Notes: a model not told the origin generated them from the letters alone. Counted from the stretch's first letter, positions 7,813 through 15,437 are shown. The stretch: DNA of 28,633 nt from DATNFP01 sp035606335 (GCA_035606335.1 DATNFP010000137.1:1-28633); one strand, 5' to 3'. Numbers and translations are program-made.

Positions 7813-7869
7813 TAAACAAAAAAGAAACCTCACATTATCTTATTGTTAACCATAATGATAATGTGAGGT
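7813..7869 (-). terminator. Rho-independent terminator downstream of the coiled-coil membrane protein gene
   Basis: Two perfectly complementary 13-base arms lie at 7827-7839 and 7857-7869 (ACCTCACATTATC and its complement) with a 17-base loop. Reading the minus strand, the hairpin is followed directly by TTTCTTTTTTGTTT. It lies 22 bases past the stop of the 7892-8839 gene and separates that gene from the response regulator. Confidence 0.82.
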
Positions 7870-7891
7870 CTATATATTTTTAAAGTGTATA

Positions 7892-8839
7892 TTACTTTAA
7901 GGTAACGCTACCACTGCCGATTTCGTAACCTTCATTAAAGATATCTATTTTATATTCACCTTTTGCATAGTCACTATCCTGGTGCCAATCCACAGTTACA
8001 TCATTTACAGGCTGGTTTTGCTGTAATTGCACCTGTTTGTCTACAGTATAATTAAGCGATTTGCCATCTATAGTTGTTGTCACGCCTGAACCATAGGCTG
8101 CATTGCTAAGTATTGTACCATCAGGGCTTGTAATGCGTAGATAAATATCCTTGGTCCCGCCTTCAGCAATGCGGTTCTCGTCAATGTCAAAATAGATGCG
8201 TAGCACATCCACTCTTTTTGCTTTTGTTGTTTCTTTTTCTTTTTTACCACCTTTTCTAAGCTGTAATGGCACCAGGCGGATATTGGAAGCATGCAAAACA
8301 GAGCCAATTTTTTTCAAAGCAATATTTTGGGTAACTGTTGAGTCCCTCTCTTTTGATAGTTGTTGGTTTTGCCCTGTTAGATTAGTGTTTTCATTTTCCA
8401 GTTCGGCGATCCGTTCTTCATAGGATTTTGTTTTTGAATTAAGGAGATTGATCAGATCTTTTGCTTTCGCTAATTGTTGAGCAGATGCTTTGCTATCGCT
8501 TAATATACTCTGGATCTGGCTTTTTAGTTTGGCCACTTCTCCATTCTTGTCATTTATCATACTATCCATCTGTGAATTCTTGGATACGAGTTGATCTAAG
8601 CGGGCAAGAGCGGCATTATAATCATTTTCTACAGATTTTCTTGACGAATCGGAAGTTACAAGTTGGGCAGTTGTCTGATCATTTTGCTGAGAGAGGTTGC
8701 GCCTGCTCACAAACATATAGATACATACTATAAGCAACACACCTATTACTATCCAATAGATAACCGTATTATTACGGGGTGGTTTCGACGAATATTGCTG
8801 GTTTTCCTGTGACGTGTTTTGATTCAAATCCTGACTCAT
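7892..8839 (-). CDS. Membrane-anchored coiled-coil protein of unknown function
   Basis: I do not recognise a named family. From the ATG at 8839 the protein has 315 residues: a polar N-terminus rich in Asn, Gln and Ser (1-25), one membrane segment (26-44), a long coiled coil (about 48-178, rich in Gln, Lys, Glu and Asn with Leu/Ile heptads), a lysine-rich stretch (196-209), and a C-terminal beta-rich domain (210-315) containing RIYFDIDEN, DIYLRITSPDGTIL and GEYKIDIFNEGYEIGSG. A single N-terminal anchor, a coiled-coil spacer and a beta-sandwich head fit an envelope scaffold or adaptor with the C-terminus outside the cytoplasm. It is transcribed away from the exonuclease gene through a 51-base shared promoter region and ends in a strong terminator, so it is probably monocistronic. 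Confidence 0.8.
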   Translation of the reverse strand: MSQDLNQNTSQENQQYSSKPPRNNTVIYWIVIGVLLIVCIYMFVSRRNLSQQNDQTTAQLVTSDSSRKSVENDYNAALARLDQLVSKNSQMDSMINDKNGEVAKLKSQIQSILSDSKASAQQLAKAKDLINLLNSKTKSYEERIAELENENTNLTGQNQQLSKERDSTVTQNIALKKIGSVLHASNIRLVPLQLRKGGKKEKETTKAKRVDVLRIYFDIDENRIAEGGTKDIYLRITSPDGTILSNAAYGSGVTTTIDGKSLNYTVDKQVQLQQNQPVNDVTVDWHQDSDYAKGEYKIDIFNEGYEIGSGSVTLK

Positions 8840-8864
8840 AATTTTATTAGTTTTAGATTCGGCA

Positions 8865-8872
8865 CAAATATA
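8865..8872 (-). promoter_or_regulatory. Bacteroidota-type -7 box for the coiled-coil protein gene
   Basis: On the minus strand this reads TATATTTG, an exact TAnnTTTG match, 25 bases before the ATG at 8839. No good TTTG element is found at the usual distance upstream, so only the -7 box is supported. Confidence 0.45.
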
Positions 8873-8890
8873 ATTATTACCTTTTTTGCA

Positions 8891-9622
8891 ATGGAACAAT
8901 TAAAGCACATCCTTTTCATCGATATTGAAACCGTATCAGGTGTTCCCGATTTCAGTTTGCTAAAAGAAGGCTTGCAGACAGAGTGGATACGCAAGTCAAA
9001 GTATGTGAAAAGTGCAAAAGAAGGAAACACAGACCCGGCAAGTCTTTTCATTGAAAAATCTGCAATTTTTTCAGAGTTTGCCAAAGTCGTTTGTATTGGA
9101 TTTGGTAGTTTTCATCTGCACGAAAATGGGTGGCGATTAAGACTGAAAACACTCAAAAATGATAATGAAAAAAATTTGTTAAATGATTTTTGCGAAGTAC
9201 TGACACGCTTCAACAATCATTATCCTAATTTAAGATTTTGCGGACATAATATAAAGGAGTTTGATGTTCCATTTCTATGCCGTCGTATGATTATCAATGG
9301 AATAGGACTGCCGGAATGTATGAAGTTAAATAATAAAAAACCATGGGAAGTGCCCCATATCGATACGCTCGAGCTTTGGCGCTTTGGAGACTACAAGCAT
9401 TATACTTCTTTGGCTTTGCTTGCAGAAGTATTGGGCATACCTTCGCCAAAGAATGATATTGATGGCAGCATGGTAGGAACTGTGTATTGGAAATATGGCG
9501 ATTTGCAACGAATAGCAAAGTATTGTCTCCAGGATGTATTAACGACCGCAAAAGTATTTTTGAAGTTAACAGGTATAAATGAAGAAATTCAGGAGCCTAT
9601 ATATGTAGATGATGAGTTATGA
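8891..9622 (+). CDS. DEDDy-family 3'-5' exonuclease, PolB-exonuclease-like
   Basis: A 243-residue RNase H-fold exonuclease. All four acidic residues and the Tyr of the DEDDy class are present: D11 and E13 in FIDIET, D125 in GHNIKEFDVPFLCRR, and Y211/D215 in AKYCLQDV. This spacing resembles the stand-alone predicted 3'-5' exonucleases related to the proofreading domain of family B polymerases. The ATG at 8891 puts the catalytic FIDIET nine residues in, as expected; an upstream TTG at 8819 would overlap the divergent gene. The last codon overlaps the first of holA in an ATGA (9619-9622), so expression is coupled to the DNA polymerase III delta subunit, which suggests a role in replication or repair. 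Whether it prefers DNA or RNA is unknown. Confidence 0.86.
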   Translation: MEQLKHILFIDIETVSGVPDFSLLKEGLQTEWIRKSKYVKSAKEGNTDPASLFIEKSAIFSEFAKVVCIGFGSFHLHENGWRLRLKTLKNDNEKNLLNDFCEVLTRFNNHYPNLRFCGHNIKEFDVPFLCRRMIINGIGLPECMKLNNKKPWEVPHIDTLELWRFGDYKHYTSLALLAEVLGIPSPKNDIDGSMVGTVYWKYGDLQRIAKYCLQDVLTTAKVFLKLTGINEEIQEPIYVDDEL

Positions 9623-10620
9623 ATGCTGATTTTAAGAAATTATTTCAAACATTAAAGGCCAAACAATTTGCCCCGGTATACCTCATTGATGGTGAGGAAA
9701 CTTATTATCTCGACCTGATTACACAACATTTTGAAGAAAATATACTGCAACCAGGGGAGCGGGACTTTAACCTGATGGTTTTATATGGCAAGGATGCCGA
9801 ATGGGCAGATGTGGTTAACGCATGCCGTCGCTTTCCAATGTTTGCAGAAAGGCAGGTAGTGATATTGAAAGATGCAGCTCAATTGAAGAATTTTAATGAG
9901 CTGGCTGGCTACCTTGAAAATCCTGCCCCTACTACTGTTTTTTTAATTGAACATCGTTTTAAAAAAGCAGATGGTCGTAGCAAAGTTGTAAAATATGCTA
10001 AAGAAAAAGGTTTCTATTTTACTTCAGATAAAATAAGGGATGAGCAGGTGCCAAACTGGATACAGAATTATGGAACTGAAATAGGTTTTCATATTGGCGA
10101 GCGTGAAGCTCAAATTCTTGCCACTTATTTAGGAAATGATCTGCAGAAAATAGTAAATGAAATAGATAAGGTAAAGATCAATGTCCCGGACGAAAAAGAG
10201 CTGACAGCAGCATTGATCCAGAAATATATCGGCATCAGCAGGGAATACAACGTTTTTGAATTTCCCGAAGCATTGACCAGTGGTGATAAAGATAAATTGT
10301 TCCGTATGCTGTCTTATTTTATTTCCAACCCCAAATCATCCCCTATGCCTTTGGTGATAGGTTCTTTTTATACTCATTTTAACCGTCTTTATCAGGCTAA
10401 TTTTCTAAAAGGTAAATCTGAAAAAGAGATATCGGCTGCTTTAGGTACTTATCCTTCTAAAGTCAGAGAGATAATGGCTACTGTGCAACATTGGCCATTA
10501 TCAAAAGTGGAATATTGTATGATGCTGCTCGGTAAATACAGTACCAATGCTGTAGGTATAGAAAGTAATGTGGATGACCGGGAGCTCCTAAAAGAAATGA
10601 TCGGGAAAATGATTGCTTAA
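9619..10620 (+). CDS. holA: DNA polymerase III subunit delta
   Basis: A 333-residue clamp-loader subunit, the normal length for HolA. The N-terminal AAA+-like domain has FAPVYLIDGEETYYLDLITQHFEEN and DFNLMVLYGKDAEW, then FPMFAERQVVILKDAAQL and the VFLIEHRFKKADGRSKVVKYAKEKG segment. The middle region has GREAQ-like helices with ATYLGNDLQKIVNEIDKV, and the C-terminal collar domain ends with the helical YCMMLLGKYSTNAVGIESN stretch. It opens the beta clamp as part of the clamp loader. It is translationally coupled to the upstream exonuclease. Its TAA stop lies within a TTAA shared with the convergent ribF stop. Confidence 0.9.
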   Translation: MNADFKKLFQTLKAKQFAPVYLIDGEETYYLDLITQHFEENILQPGERDFNLMVLYGKDAEWADVVNACRRFPMFAERQVVILKDAAQLKNFNELAGYLENPAPTTVFLIEHRFKKADGRSKVVKYAKEKGFYFTSDKIRDEQVPNWIQNYGTEIGFHIGEREAQILATYLGNDLQKIVNEIDKVKINVPDEKELTAALIQKYIGISREYNVFEFPEALTSGDKDKLFRMLSYFISNPKSSPMPLVIGSFYTHFNRLYQANFLKGKSEKEISAALGTYPSKVREIMATVQHWPLSKVEYCMMLLGKYSTNAVGIESNVDDRELLKEMIGKMIA

Positions 10621-11549
10621 ACTGCCAGTAGCGCTTTTAGCGCCATTTCCTTGTCATTGTGCAATTGATCTTTTAAGACATCAATAGATTCAAATTTTTC
10701 TTCGGCTCTTAAATAGGATACAAATTCTATCTCTATTATTTGTCCATAGATGTCTTCATCAAAGTCGAAGATGTTAACTTCAATGCGCAGCAATTTTACA
10801 TCCGTTACGGTAGGATTATATCCTATACTAAGCATGCCTTTATATTGCTCACTATTCCAGTTTACCCTCACTGCATAAATGCCTCTTCCGGGAATCAGTT
10901 GTTCTGCATTGTCTGGATGAATATTAGCAGTAGGGTAACCTATCGTTCTTCCTAATTTATTGCCATGTATTACGGTACCTGCGAAACTATAAAAACGTCC
11001 AAGCATATGTGAAGCCTCTTTTACGTGGCCTTCTGTAAGAGCGCGCCGTATTTTTGTAGAGCTAACGGTTGCTTCATCAATCAGTTGGGCAGATATCTCC
11101 AAAATTTCATATTGATATTGAGATGCGTATTTTTTTAAGAGATCTATATTCCCTTTTCTATCATGTCCAAAGTGATGGTCGTATCCAATGATAATAGTAT
11201 GCGGATGAAAAAGCTTCACAAGAAAATTTTCGATATAATCCTGTGCTGAAAGATTGGAAAACTCTTTTGTAAACGGTGCGACAACTACATGTTGGATTCC
11301 TGCCTCAGTTATTAATTCGATTTTTTTATCGAGAGGAGTAATTATTGCTAACGGCTGGTCTGGAAATAATAATTTCCTCGGATGGGGTTCGAATGTTATT
11401 AAAACACTTTCTCCTCCCACTTCTTTTGCATGCTCTACCACTTCATGTAAAATGGCTTCATGGCCCAGGTGCACTCCATCGAATGTACCTATGGTCAATA
11501 CTGCATTATGAAAGCGTGGTAAATTTTCTATATCAAAAAATACTGCCAT
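10617..11549 (-). CDS. ribF: Bifunctional riboflavin kinase / FAD synthetase
   Basis: A 310-residue two-domain enzyme that phosphorylates riboflavin to FMN and adenylylates FMN to FAD. The N-terminal nucleotidyltransferase domain carries IGTFDGVHLGHEAIL (residues 20-34), FEPHPRKLLFP, IGYDHHFGHDRKGN and the VSSTKIRRAL motif. The C-terminal flavokinase domain begins near 185 with GTVIHGNKLGRTIGYPTANI and includes GIYAVRV and EVNIFDFDEDIYG. The length and domain order match the usual prokaryotic RibF. It lies 45 bases downstream of kynU on the same strand and could be cotranscribed with it. Kynurenine 3-monooxygenase is an FAD enzyme, which gives a possible but unproven link. Confidence 0.95.
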   Translation of the reverse strand: MAVFFDIENLPRFHNAVLTIGTFDGVHLGHEAILHEVVEHAKEVGGESVLITFEPHPRKLLFPDQPLAIITPLDKKIELITEAGIQHVVVAPFTKEFSNLSAQDYIENFLVKLFHPHTIIIGYDHHFGHDRKGNIDLLKKYASQYQYEILEISAQLIDEATVSSTKIRRALTEGHVKEASHMLGRFYSFAGTVIHGNKLGRTIGYPTANIHPDNAEQLIPGRGIYAVRVNWNSEQYKGMLSIGYNPTVTDVKLLRIEVNIFDFDEDIYGQIIEIEFVSYLRAEEKFESIDVLKDQLHNDKEMALKALLAV

Positions 11550-11594
11550 TAGATTCGGAGCCGCAAAGGTATGGATACCGTGTATAAAAATATT

Positions 11595-12863
11595 TTATTT
11601 TATTGCCATCAAAGCTTCGTAAAATTTATACACATCTTCGAACGTATTGTATAATGGCACAGCGGCTATGCGTATTACATTTGGTTCACGCCAGTCAGCA
11701 ACTATTCCATTTTCAGTGAGCTTTTCAAAAACTTCCTTGCCTCTTTCTTCAAAAAGTAAAGAAAGCTGGCACCCGCGTCTTTCAGGCTCTTCAGGGGTAA
11801 TGATCTCAAATGGTAGGTGTGTAACTTGCTTCAATAAATATTCCATGTAGCCCGTAAGCTGTAAGCTTTTTTCACGCAGCGCATTCATTCCTGCTTTTTC
11901 AAAAATATCTAATGAAGAATTGTGGGCCACCATATTAAATACTGGTGCATTGCTCATTTGCCAGCTTGCTGCACCTTGCTGCGGCACAAATCCCTTTTCC
12001 ATTTTAAAGCGGGTCTTCTCATCATTGCCCCACCAGCCACCTAAGCGGAACAATTTAGGATTATCGTCGTGGCTCTCATGCACAAATGCGCCTCCCACAG
12101 CACCAGGCCCTGAATTAAGATATTTATAAGAGCACCAGCACGCAAAATCCACGTTCCAGTCATGTAGCTGTAAAGGGACATTACCTATAGCATGTGCAAG
12201 GTCAAAACCAGCGTAGGCATCTACTTTATGTGCGGCTTTAGTGATGCTCTTTAAATCAAAATATTGGCCTGTATAGTAGTTTACTCCGCCTATCATCACC
12301 AGCGCCAGCTCATCATCAGCTTTTTCTATTGCATGAATGATATCGTCTTCTTCTATGCAATGCTTTCCCTTTTTAGGCTTTATCTCTATTATAGCATCTT
12401 CCGGTTCATAGCCATGCATGCGAACCTGTGTTTCAACAGCATATTGGTCTGACGGAAATGCACCGGCTTCCATCAGTATCTTATATCGTTTCTTCTTTGG
12501 TCTGTAAAAAGACATCATCAGGAGATGCAGATTTACGGTCAAAGAATTCATTGCAACAACTTCTTCTTTATTGGCGCCTACAATTTTTGCCAATCTTTCA
12601 GAAAAAATATGATGATAAGAAAACCACGCATTACGCGCATGAAAATGACCTTCTACTCCGTATTTCGCCCAATCTTCCAATTCTTTTTCCATTAGGTACT
12701 TCACGCTATTGGGCTGTAACCCCAATGAATTGCCGCAGAAATAATAAACGTCCTTTTCATTGTGTTGAGGAAATAAAAAACGATCACGAAAAGAAAAAAG
12801 AGGGTCTGTTTTATCCTGATCCTGTGCATATTCAAGAGTAGCTTCGTACGAGGAAGATTGCAT
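11595..12863 (-). CDS. kynU: Kynureninase
   Basis: A 422-residue PLP enzyme of fold type I that cleaves kynurenine to anthranilate, or 3-hydroxykynurenine to 3-hydroxyanthranilate, plus alanine. Visible features are YFCGNSLGLQP near the N-terminus, AMNSLTVNLHLLM (PLP phosphate region), FPSDQYAVETQ, GFDLAHAIGN with D221 and H224, and the Schiff-base lysine K247 in CSYKYLNSGPG. The LGGWWGND and MSNAPVFNM segments are also diagnostic. The length is normal. With nbaC at 22601-23128 it supplies two consecutive steps of the tryptophan-to-quinolinate route. Its promoter region is shared with a divergent beta-barrel gene and contains a perfect inverted repeat that may be an operator. Confidence 0.95.
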   Translation of the reverse strand: MQSSSYEATLEYAQDQDKTDPLFSFRDRFLFPQHNEKDVYYFCGNSLGLQPNSVKYLMEKELEDWAKYGVEGHFHARNAWFSYHHIFSERLAKIVGANKEEVVAMNSLTVNLHLLMMSFYRPKKKRYKILMEAGAFPSDQYAVETQVRMHGYEPEDAIIEIKPKKGKHCIEEDDIIHAIEKADDELALVMIGGVNYYTGQYFDLKSITKAAHKVDAYAGFDLAHAIGNVPLQLHDWNVDFACWCSYKYLNSGPGAVGGAFVHESHDDNPKLFRLGGWWGNDEKTRFKMEKGFVPQQGAASWQMSNAPVFNMVAHNSSLDIFEKAGMNALREKSLQLTGYMEYLLKQVTHLPFEIITPEEPERRGCQLSLLFEERGKEVFEKLTENGIVADWREPNVIRIAAVPLYNTFEDVYKFYEALMAIK

Positions 12864-12882
12864 ATTGTGAATATTTTAGTCG

Positions 12883-12890
12883 CAAAATTA
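12883..12890 (-). promoter_or_regulatory. -7 box of the kynU promoter
   Basis: The minus strand reads TAATTTTG, an exact match to TAnnTTTG, 19 bases before the kynU ATG at 12863. The best upstream TTG lies 25 bases further up, at the edge of the 12915-12932 inverted repeat, a little beyond the usual spacing. Confidence 0.5.
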
Positions 12891-12914
12891 TCTTTCTATT
12901 TTTAAATTCGCCCT

Positions 12915-12932
12915 CCAATTAGTGCTAATTGG
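12915..12932. promoter_or_regulatory. Perfect 8+2+8 inverted repeat, candidate operator
   Basis: CCAATTAG, then TG, then CTAATTGG: two perfectly complementary 8-base arms. It lies in the 109-base gap between divergent kynU and the beta-barrel gene. Its right arm contains a TTG (12929-12931) that is spaced 18 bases from a TAAGTTTT (12950-12957) ahead of the beta-barrel gene, so a bound dimer could affect promoters in both directions. No regulator gene is adjacent. Confidence 0.5.
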
Positions 12933-12972
12933 CACAATTTATTTTGTAATAAGTTTTAAAAATCCATTTATC

Positions 12973-13473
12973 ATGAAAAAAGTCTTTTCATTTTTATTTA
13001 TTGTATTAATGATTTTTTGCTTTTCGCCATCTGTCTTTGCACAGGGAAGAGGTGATATTGCGTTAGGATTACGTTTTACACCTGATGGTGGCGGTTTTAC
13101 CGGGAAATTCTTTTTGGATCAGAATTTTGCTATAGAGGCACAGTTGAATGCAGGTGGCTTGTTTGATGGAACAAGCGTTAGTGCGGTAGGCCTGATAGAA
13201 TATAATATAGTATTACCGCAGCCTGAGTGGCGGATATTTTTCGGAGGTGGCATTCATTTTGGCGTTTGGGACCGTTATGATGATAACAGTAATCAGGGGA
13301 TTTTTGGTATAGATGGTATTGGAGGCGTTTCTTATACATTTAAAAAAGTACCGATTGAATTATCGGCTGATTTTAAGCCTGCTATTAATTTTGTTAGCGA
13401 TGTAGCTTTCTTTCCCCACAATATTATAGGGGTTGCAGGTCGCTTTTATATACCTCATGCTAAAAGAAAGTGA
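12973..13473 (+). CDS. Small outer-membrane beta-barrel protein
   Basis: A 166-residue protein with a clear signal peptide (1-23, ending in VFAQ). The mature part alternates polar and hydrophobic residues in short strands with glycine turns: GDIALGLRFTPDGGGFTGKFFLD, FAIEAQLNAGG, WRIFFGGGIHFG and GVAGRFYIPHAKRK. This suits an eight-strand barrel of the OmpA/porin-like Bacteroidota type. The ATG at 12973 is chosen because it starts the signal peptide; an earlier TTG at 12922 falls inside the inverted repeat. The gene is followed by a terminator at 13542 and is probably monocistronic. Its function is unknown. Confidence 0.8.
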   Translation: MKKVFSFLFIVLMIFCFSPSVFAQGRGDIALGLRFTPDGGGFTGKFFLDQNFAIEAQLNAGGLFDGTSVSAVGLIEYNIVLPQPEWRIFFGGGIHFGVWDRYDDNSNQGIFGIDGIGGVSYTFKKVPIELSADFKPAINFVSDVAFFPHNIIGVAGRFYIPHAKRK

Positions 13474-13541
13474 TACAAATAAAGTTTTGGAACGATTTTA
13501 GTCACTATTTGATATACGTGTAAATATCTTTAACCAAATTT

Positions 13542-13575
13542 AACGCCGGTATTCTTGCCGGCGTTTTGTATTTTG
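13542..13575 (+). terminator. Rho-independent terminator after the beta-barrel gene
   Basis: The GC-rich arms AACGCCGG (13542-13549) and CCGGCGTT (13558-13565) enclose an 8-base loop and are followed by TTGTATTTTG. It lies 69 bases past the stop at 13473. The -33 element of the next promoter begins inside the T-rich tail. Confidence 0.85.
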
Positions 13576-13597
13576 TAATTTTCAAATACTATTTTTG
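13565..13597 (+). promoter_or_regulatory. Promoter of the lemA-TPM operon
   Basis: TTTG (13565-13568), 21 bases, then TATTTTTG (13590-13597): an exact match to the Bacteroidota TTTG/TAnnTTTG promoter. The box ends 18 bases before the lemA ATG, giving a short leader. Confidence 0.7.
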
Positions 13598-13615
13598 ATT
13601 TAAAATATTCTGTAA

Positions 13616-14194
13616 ATGAGAAACTTATTGATAATTCTTGGTGTTTTGCTGGTAATAGTATTGGTCGGAGGATGCAGTTATAATAAAATGGTTACAAACA
13701 GGGCTGAGGTTGATGAAAAATGGGCTGAGGTGCAGAGTGCTTACCAGCGCCGTGCCGACCTTATTCCTAACCTTGTTGCCACAGTAAAAGGCGTAGCAAA
13801 CTTTGAACAATCAACCCTCACGCAAGTAATAGAAGCAAGAGCAAAGGCTACTTCACTTAATGTAAATGCTTCTGATCTGACACCCGATAAATTGCACCAG
13901 ATACAGCAGTCTCAAAGCCAATTAGGTTCTGCATTGGGTCGCTTGCTGGTAGTTTCCGAACAATATCCTCAACTTCGTGCTACCGAAAGTTTCCGGGCAT
14001 TACAGGATCAGTTGGAAGGAACAGAAAATAGAATAAAAGTGGCTCGTGATAATTACAATGTGGCTGTAAAAGCATACGATGTCTATATAAGCTCTTTTCC
14101 GCAAAACATGATTTCAGGTATGTTTGGATTTACCAAAAGACCATGGTTCGAAGCTGATGAGGGTGCACAAAAGGCTCCGGCTGTAAAATTCTAA
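13616..14194 (+). CDS. lemA: LemA family protein
   Basis: A 192-residue LemA protein. The N-terminal hydrophobic segment (3-19) ends in LVGGC, so it is either an anchor or a lipoprotein signal with C20 as the lipidated residue. The conserved core follows: VDEKWAEVQSAYQRRADLIPNLVATVKG, FEQSTLTQVIEARAKA, LGRLLVVSEQYPQLRATESFRALQDQLEGTENRI and RDNYNVAVKAYD, then the FPQNMISGMFGF end block. LemA proteins are helical and widely linked with TPM-domain genes, though their biochemical role is not settled. Two TPM genes follow, 11 bases downstream and then overlapping, so the three form an operon. Confidence 0.93.
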   Translation: MRNLLIILGVLLVIVLVGGCSYNKMVTNRAEVDEKWAEVQSAYQRRADLIPNLVATVKGVANFEQSTLTQVIEARAKATSLNVNASDLTPDKLHQIQQSQSQLGSALGRLLVVSEQYPQLRATESFRALQDQLEGTENRIKVARDNYNVAVKAYDVYISSFPQNMISGMFGFTKRPWFEADEGAQKAPAVKF

Positions 14195-14205
14195 TAGAAG
14201 ATAAT

Positions 14206-14661
14206 ATGCTTTTCTGGAAAAAGAGACCAATGCTCGATAATGATGCGCAACAGCGCATAGTGGCTGCTATTAAAGAAGCAGAAAGTAGTACTTCGGGTGA
14301 AGTACGGGTTTTTATAGAGCATAACTGCACTTATATGGATGCAATGCACAGAGCTATGGAAGTATTTGCTAAGCTTGAGATGCATAAAACTGAAAAACGG
14401 AACGCAGTATTGGTCTATCTGGCGCTTACAGACAGGCAATTTGCAATTTTTGGAGATGCGGATATTTATGGGAAAGTGGGAGGGCAGCATTTTTGGGACA
14501 AAGCAGCAGAATCACTAAAAGCCCATCTTCGGGATAACCATGTTACAGAAGGCTTGGTCAGTTGCATTCATGAGTTGGGAAAGGCTTTATCTGAACATTT
14601 CCCACACGATCCCGGAATTAAGAAAAATGAATTGCCTGACGAAATAGTATTTGGAAAATGA
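14206..14661 (+). CDS. Cytoplasmic or peripheral TPM-domain protein
   Basis: A 151-residue protein consisting almost wholly of one TPM domain (about residues 10-140), with STSGEVRVFIEHNC, KTEKRNAVLVYLALTDRQFAIFGDADI and LKAHLRDNHVTEGLVSCIHELGKAL matching the alternating strand-helix pattern of the family. It has no signal peptide and no obvious membrane segment, unlike its downstream neighbour. It starts 11 bases after lemA and overlaps the next gene by 4 bases in an ATGA. Some TPM proteins have phosphatase activity, but for this short form no activity is established. Confidence 0.87.
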   Translation: MLFWKKRPMLDNDAQQRIVAAIKEAESSTSGEVRVFIEHNCTYMDAMHRAMEVFAKLEMHKTEKRNAVLVYLALTDRQFAIFGDADIYGKVGGQHFWDKAAESLKAHLRDNHVTEGLVSCIHELGKALSEHFPHDPGIKKNELPDEIVFGK

Positions 14662-15437
14662 CAAAAACAAAATATTTCCTTCATTGCCTTGCAAGCATTC
14701 TTTTGCTTCTCTTTATACATCTGAATGCTTTTGCAGGGGATAATGATTTTCCATCCAAACCTAACCCTCCGCGATTGGTAAATGATTTTGGTCATTTCCT
14801 CACTGATGCAGAAGCAGCACAATTGGAGGCAAAGCTGGAGGACTATAATAAAACTTCTTCTACAGAAATAACTATTGTTACTATCACCAGCCTCGGTGAC
14901 TATGATGTATCAGACTATGCTATAAAGCTTGGTAATCTTTGGGGTATAGGTAAAAAAGGTAAGGACAACGGTGTAATGGTGTTAGCCTCAATGAATGAGC
15001 ATAAAGTAAATATATCTACAGGTAAAGGTCTTGAGGGGGCATTAACAGATGCAATGTGTGGTCGCATTATTCGTAATGAAATAGTACCTGCATTTAAGCA
15101 GGGAAGCTACTTTGACGGATTTTCTAAAGGGGCTGATGCCATAATTGCTGCGACCAAAGGGGAATATAAGGCAGATGATAATGGCAATAGTGGCCGCTCC
15201 ATACCTGCATGGGTTATTATATTATTGATTGGTGTAGTTTATTTTATTTTATGGTTGATAAGTAAAATACGTGGCGGCGGCGGTACTTATATGAGTGGCC
15301 GTGGTTACGGAGGCTGGTGGATGGGTGGTGGTGGATTTGGCGGTGGAGGCGGTGGTTTCGGTGGTGGTGGAGGGGGCGGGTTTGGTGGCTTTGGTGGTGG
15401 TAGCTTCGGCGGCGGCGGTGCGAGCGGTAGCTGGTAA
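14658..15437 (+). CDS. YgcG-like TPM-domain membrane protein with glycine-rich tail
   Basis: A 259-residue exported protein. The signal peptide spans 1-26 (LNAFAG), the TPM domain 40-168 (LVNDFGHFLTDAEAAQLEAKLEDY, STEITIVTITSLGDYDVSDYAIKLGNLWGIGKKGKDNGVMVLAS, GLEGALTDAMCGRIIRNEIVPAF), and a membrane segment 183-202. The rest is almost pure Gly with Phe, Tyr and Trp (205-259) and ends GASGSW, an ending typical of this family. The TPM domain should be periplasmic and the tail cytoplasmic. It is the third gene of the lemA operon. The glycine tail is encoded by a GGN repeat that may vary in length. Confidence 0.9.
   Translation: MTKTKYFLHCLASILLLLFIHLNAFAGDNDFPSKPNPPRLVNDFGHFLTDAEAAQLEAKLEDYNKTSSTEITIVTITSLGDYDVSDYAIKLGNLWGIGKKGKDNGVMVLASMNEHKVNISTGKGLEGALTDAMCGRIIRNEIVPAFKQGSYFDGFSKGADAIIAATKGEYKADDNGNSGRSIPAWVIILLIGVVYFILWLISKIRGGGGTYMSGRGYGGWWMGGGGFGGGGGGFGGGGGGGFGGFGGGSFGGGGASGSW
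15271..15434 (+). repeat. Low-complexity GGN tract encoding the glycine-rich tail
   Basis: About 160 bases dominated by GGT and GGC codons, with occasional TTT/TTC and AGC, encode the Gly-rich C-terminus of the TPM protein. Its G-richness on the plus strand is unlike the AT-rich surroundings. The arrangement of GGNGGN runs invites slippage. Confidence 0.7.

Noticed and set aside
7774..7833. Longer response-regulator start 20 codons upstream
   Set aside because: It would make the protein overlap the terminator hairpin and adds no conserved residues; the ATG at 7773 gives a normal receiver N-terminus.
8080..8307. Lysine-rich 75-residue minus-strand frame
   Set aside because: A shadow frame of the coiled-coil protein gene; no own start context or conserved features.
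12428..12841. 137-residue open frame on the plus strand inside kynU
   Set aside because: It lies entirely antisense to a well-conserved kynureninase and shows no domain, signal peptide or promoter.
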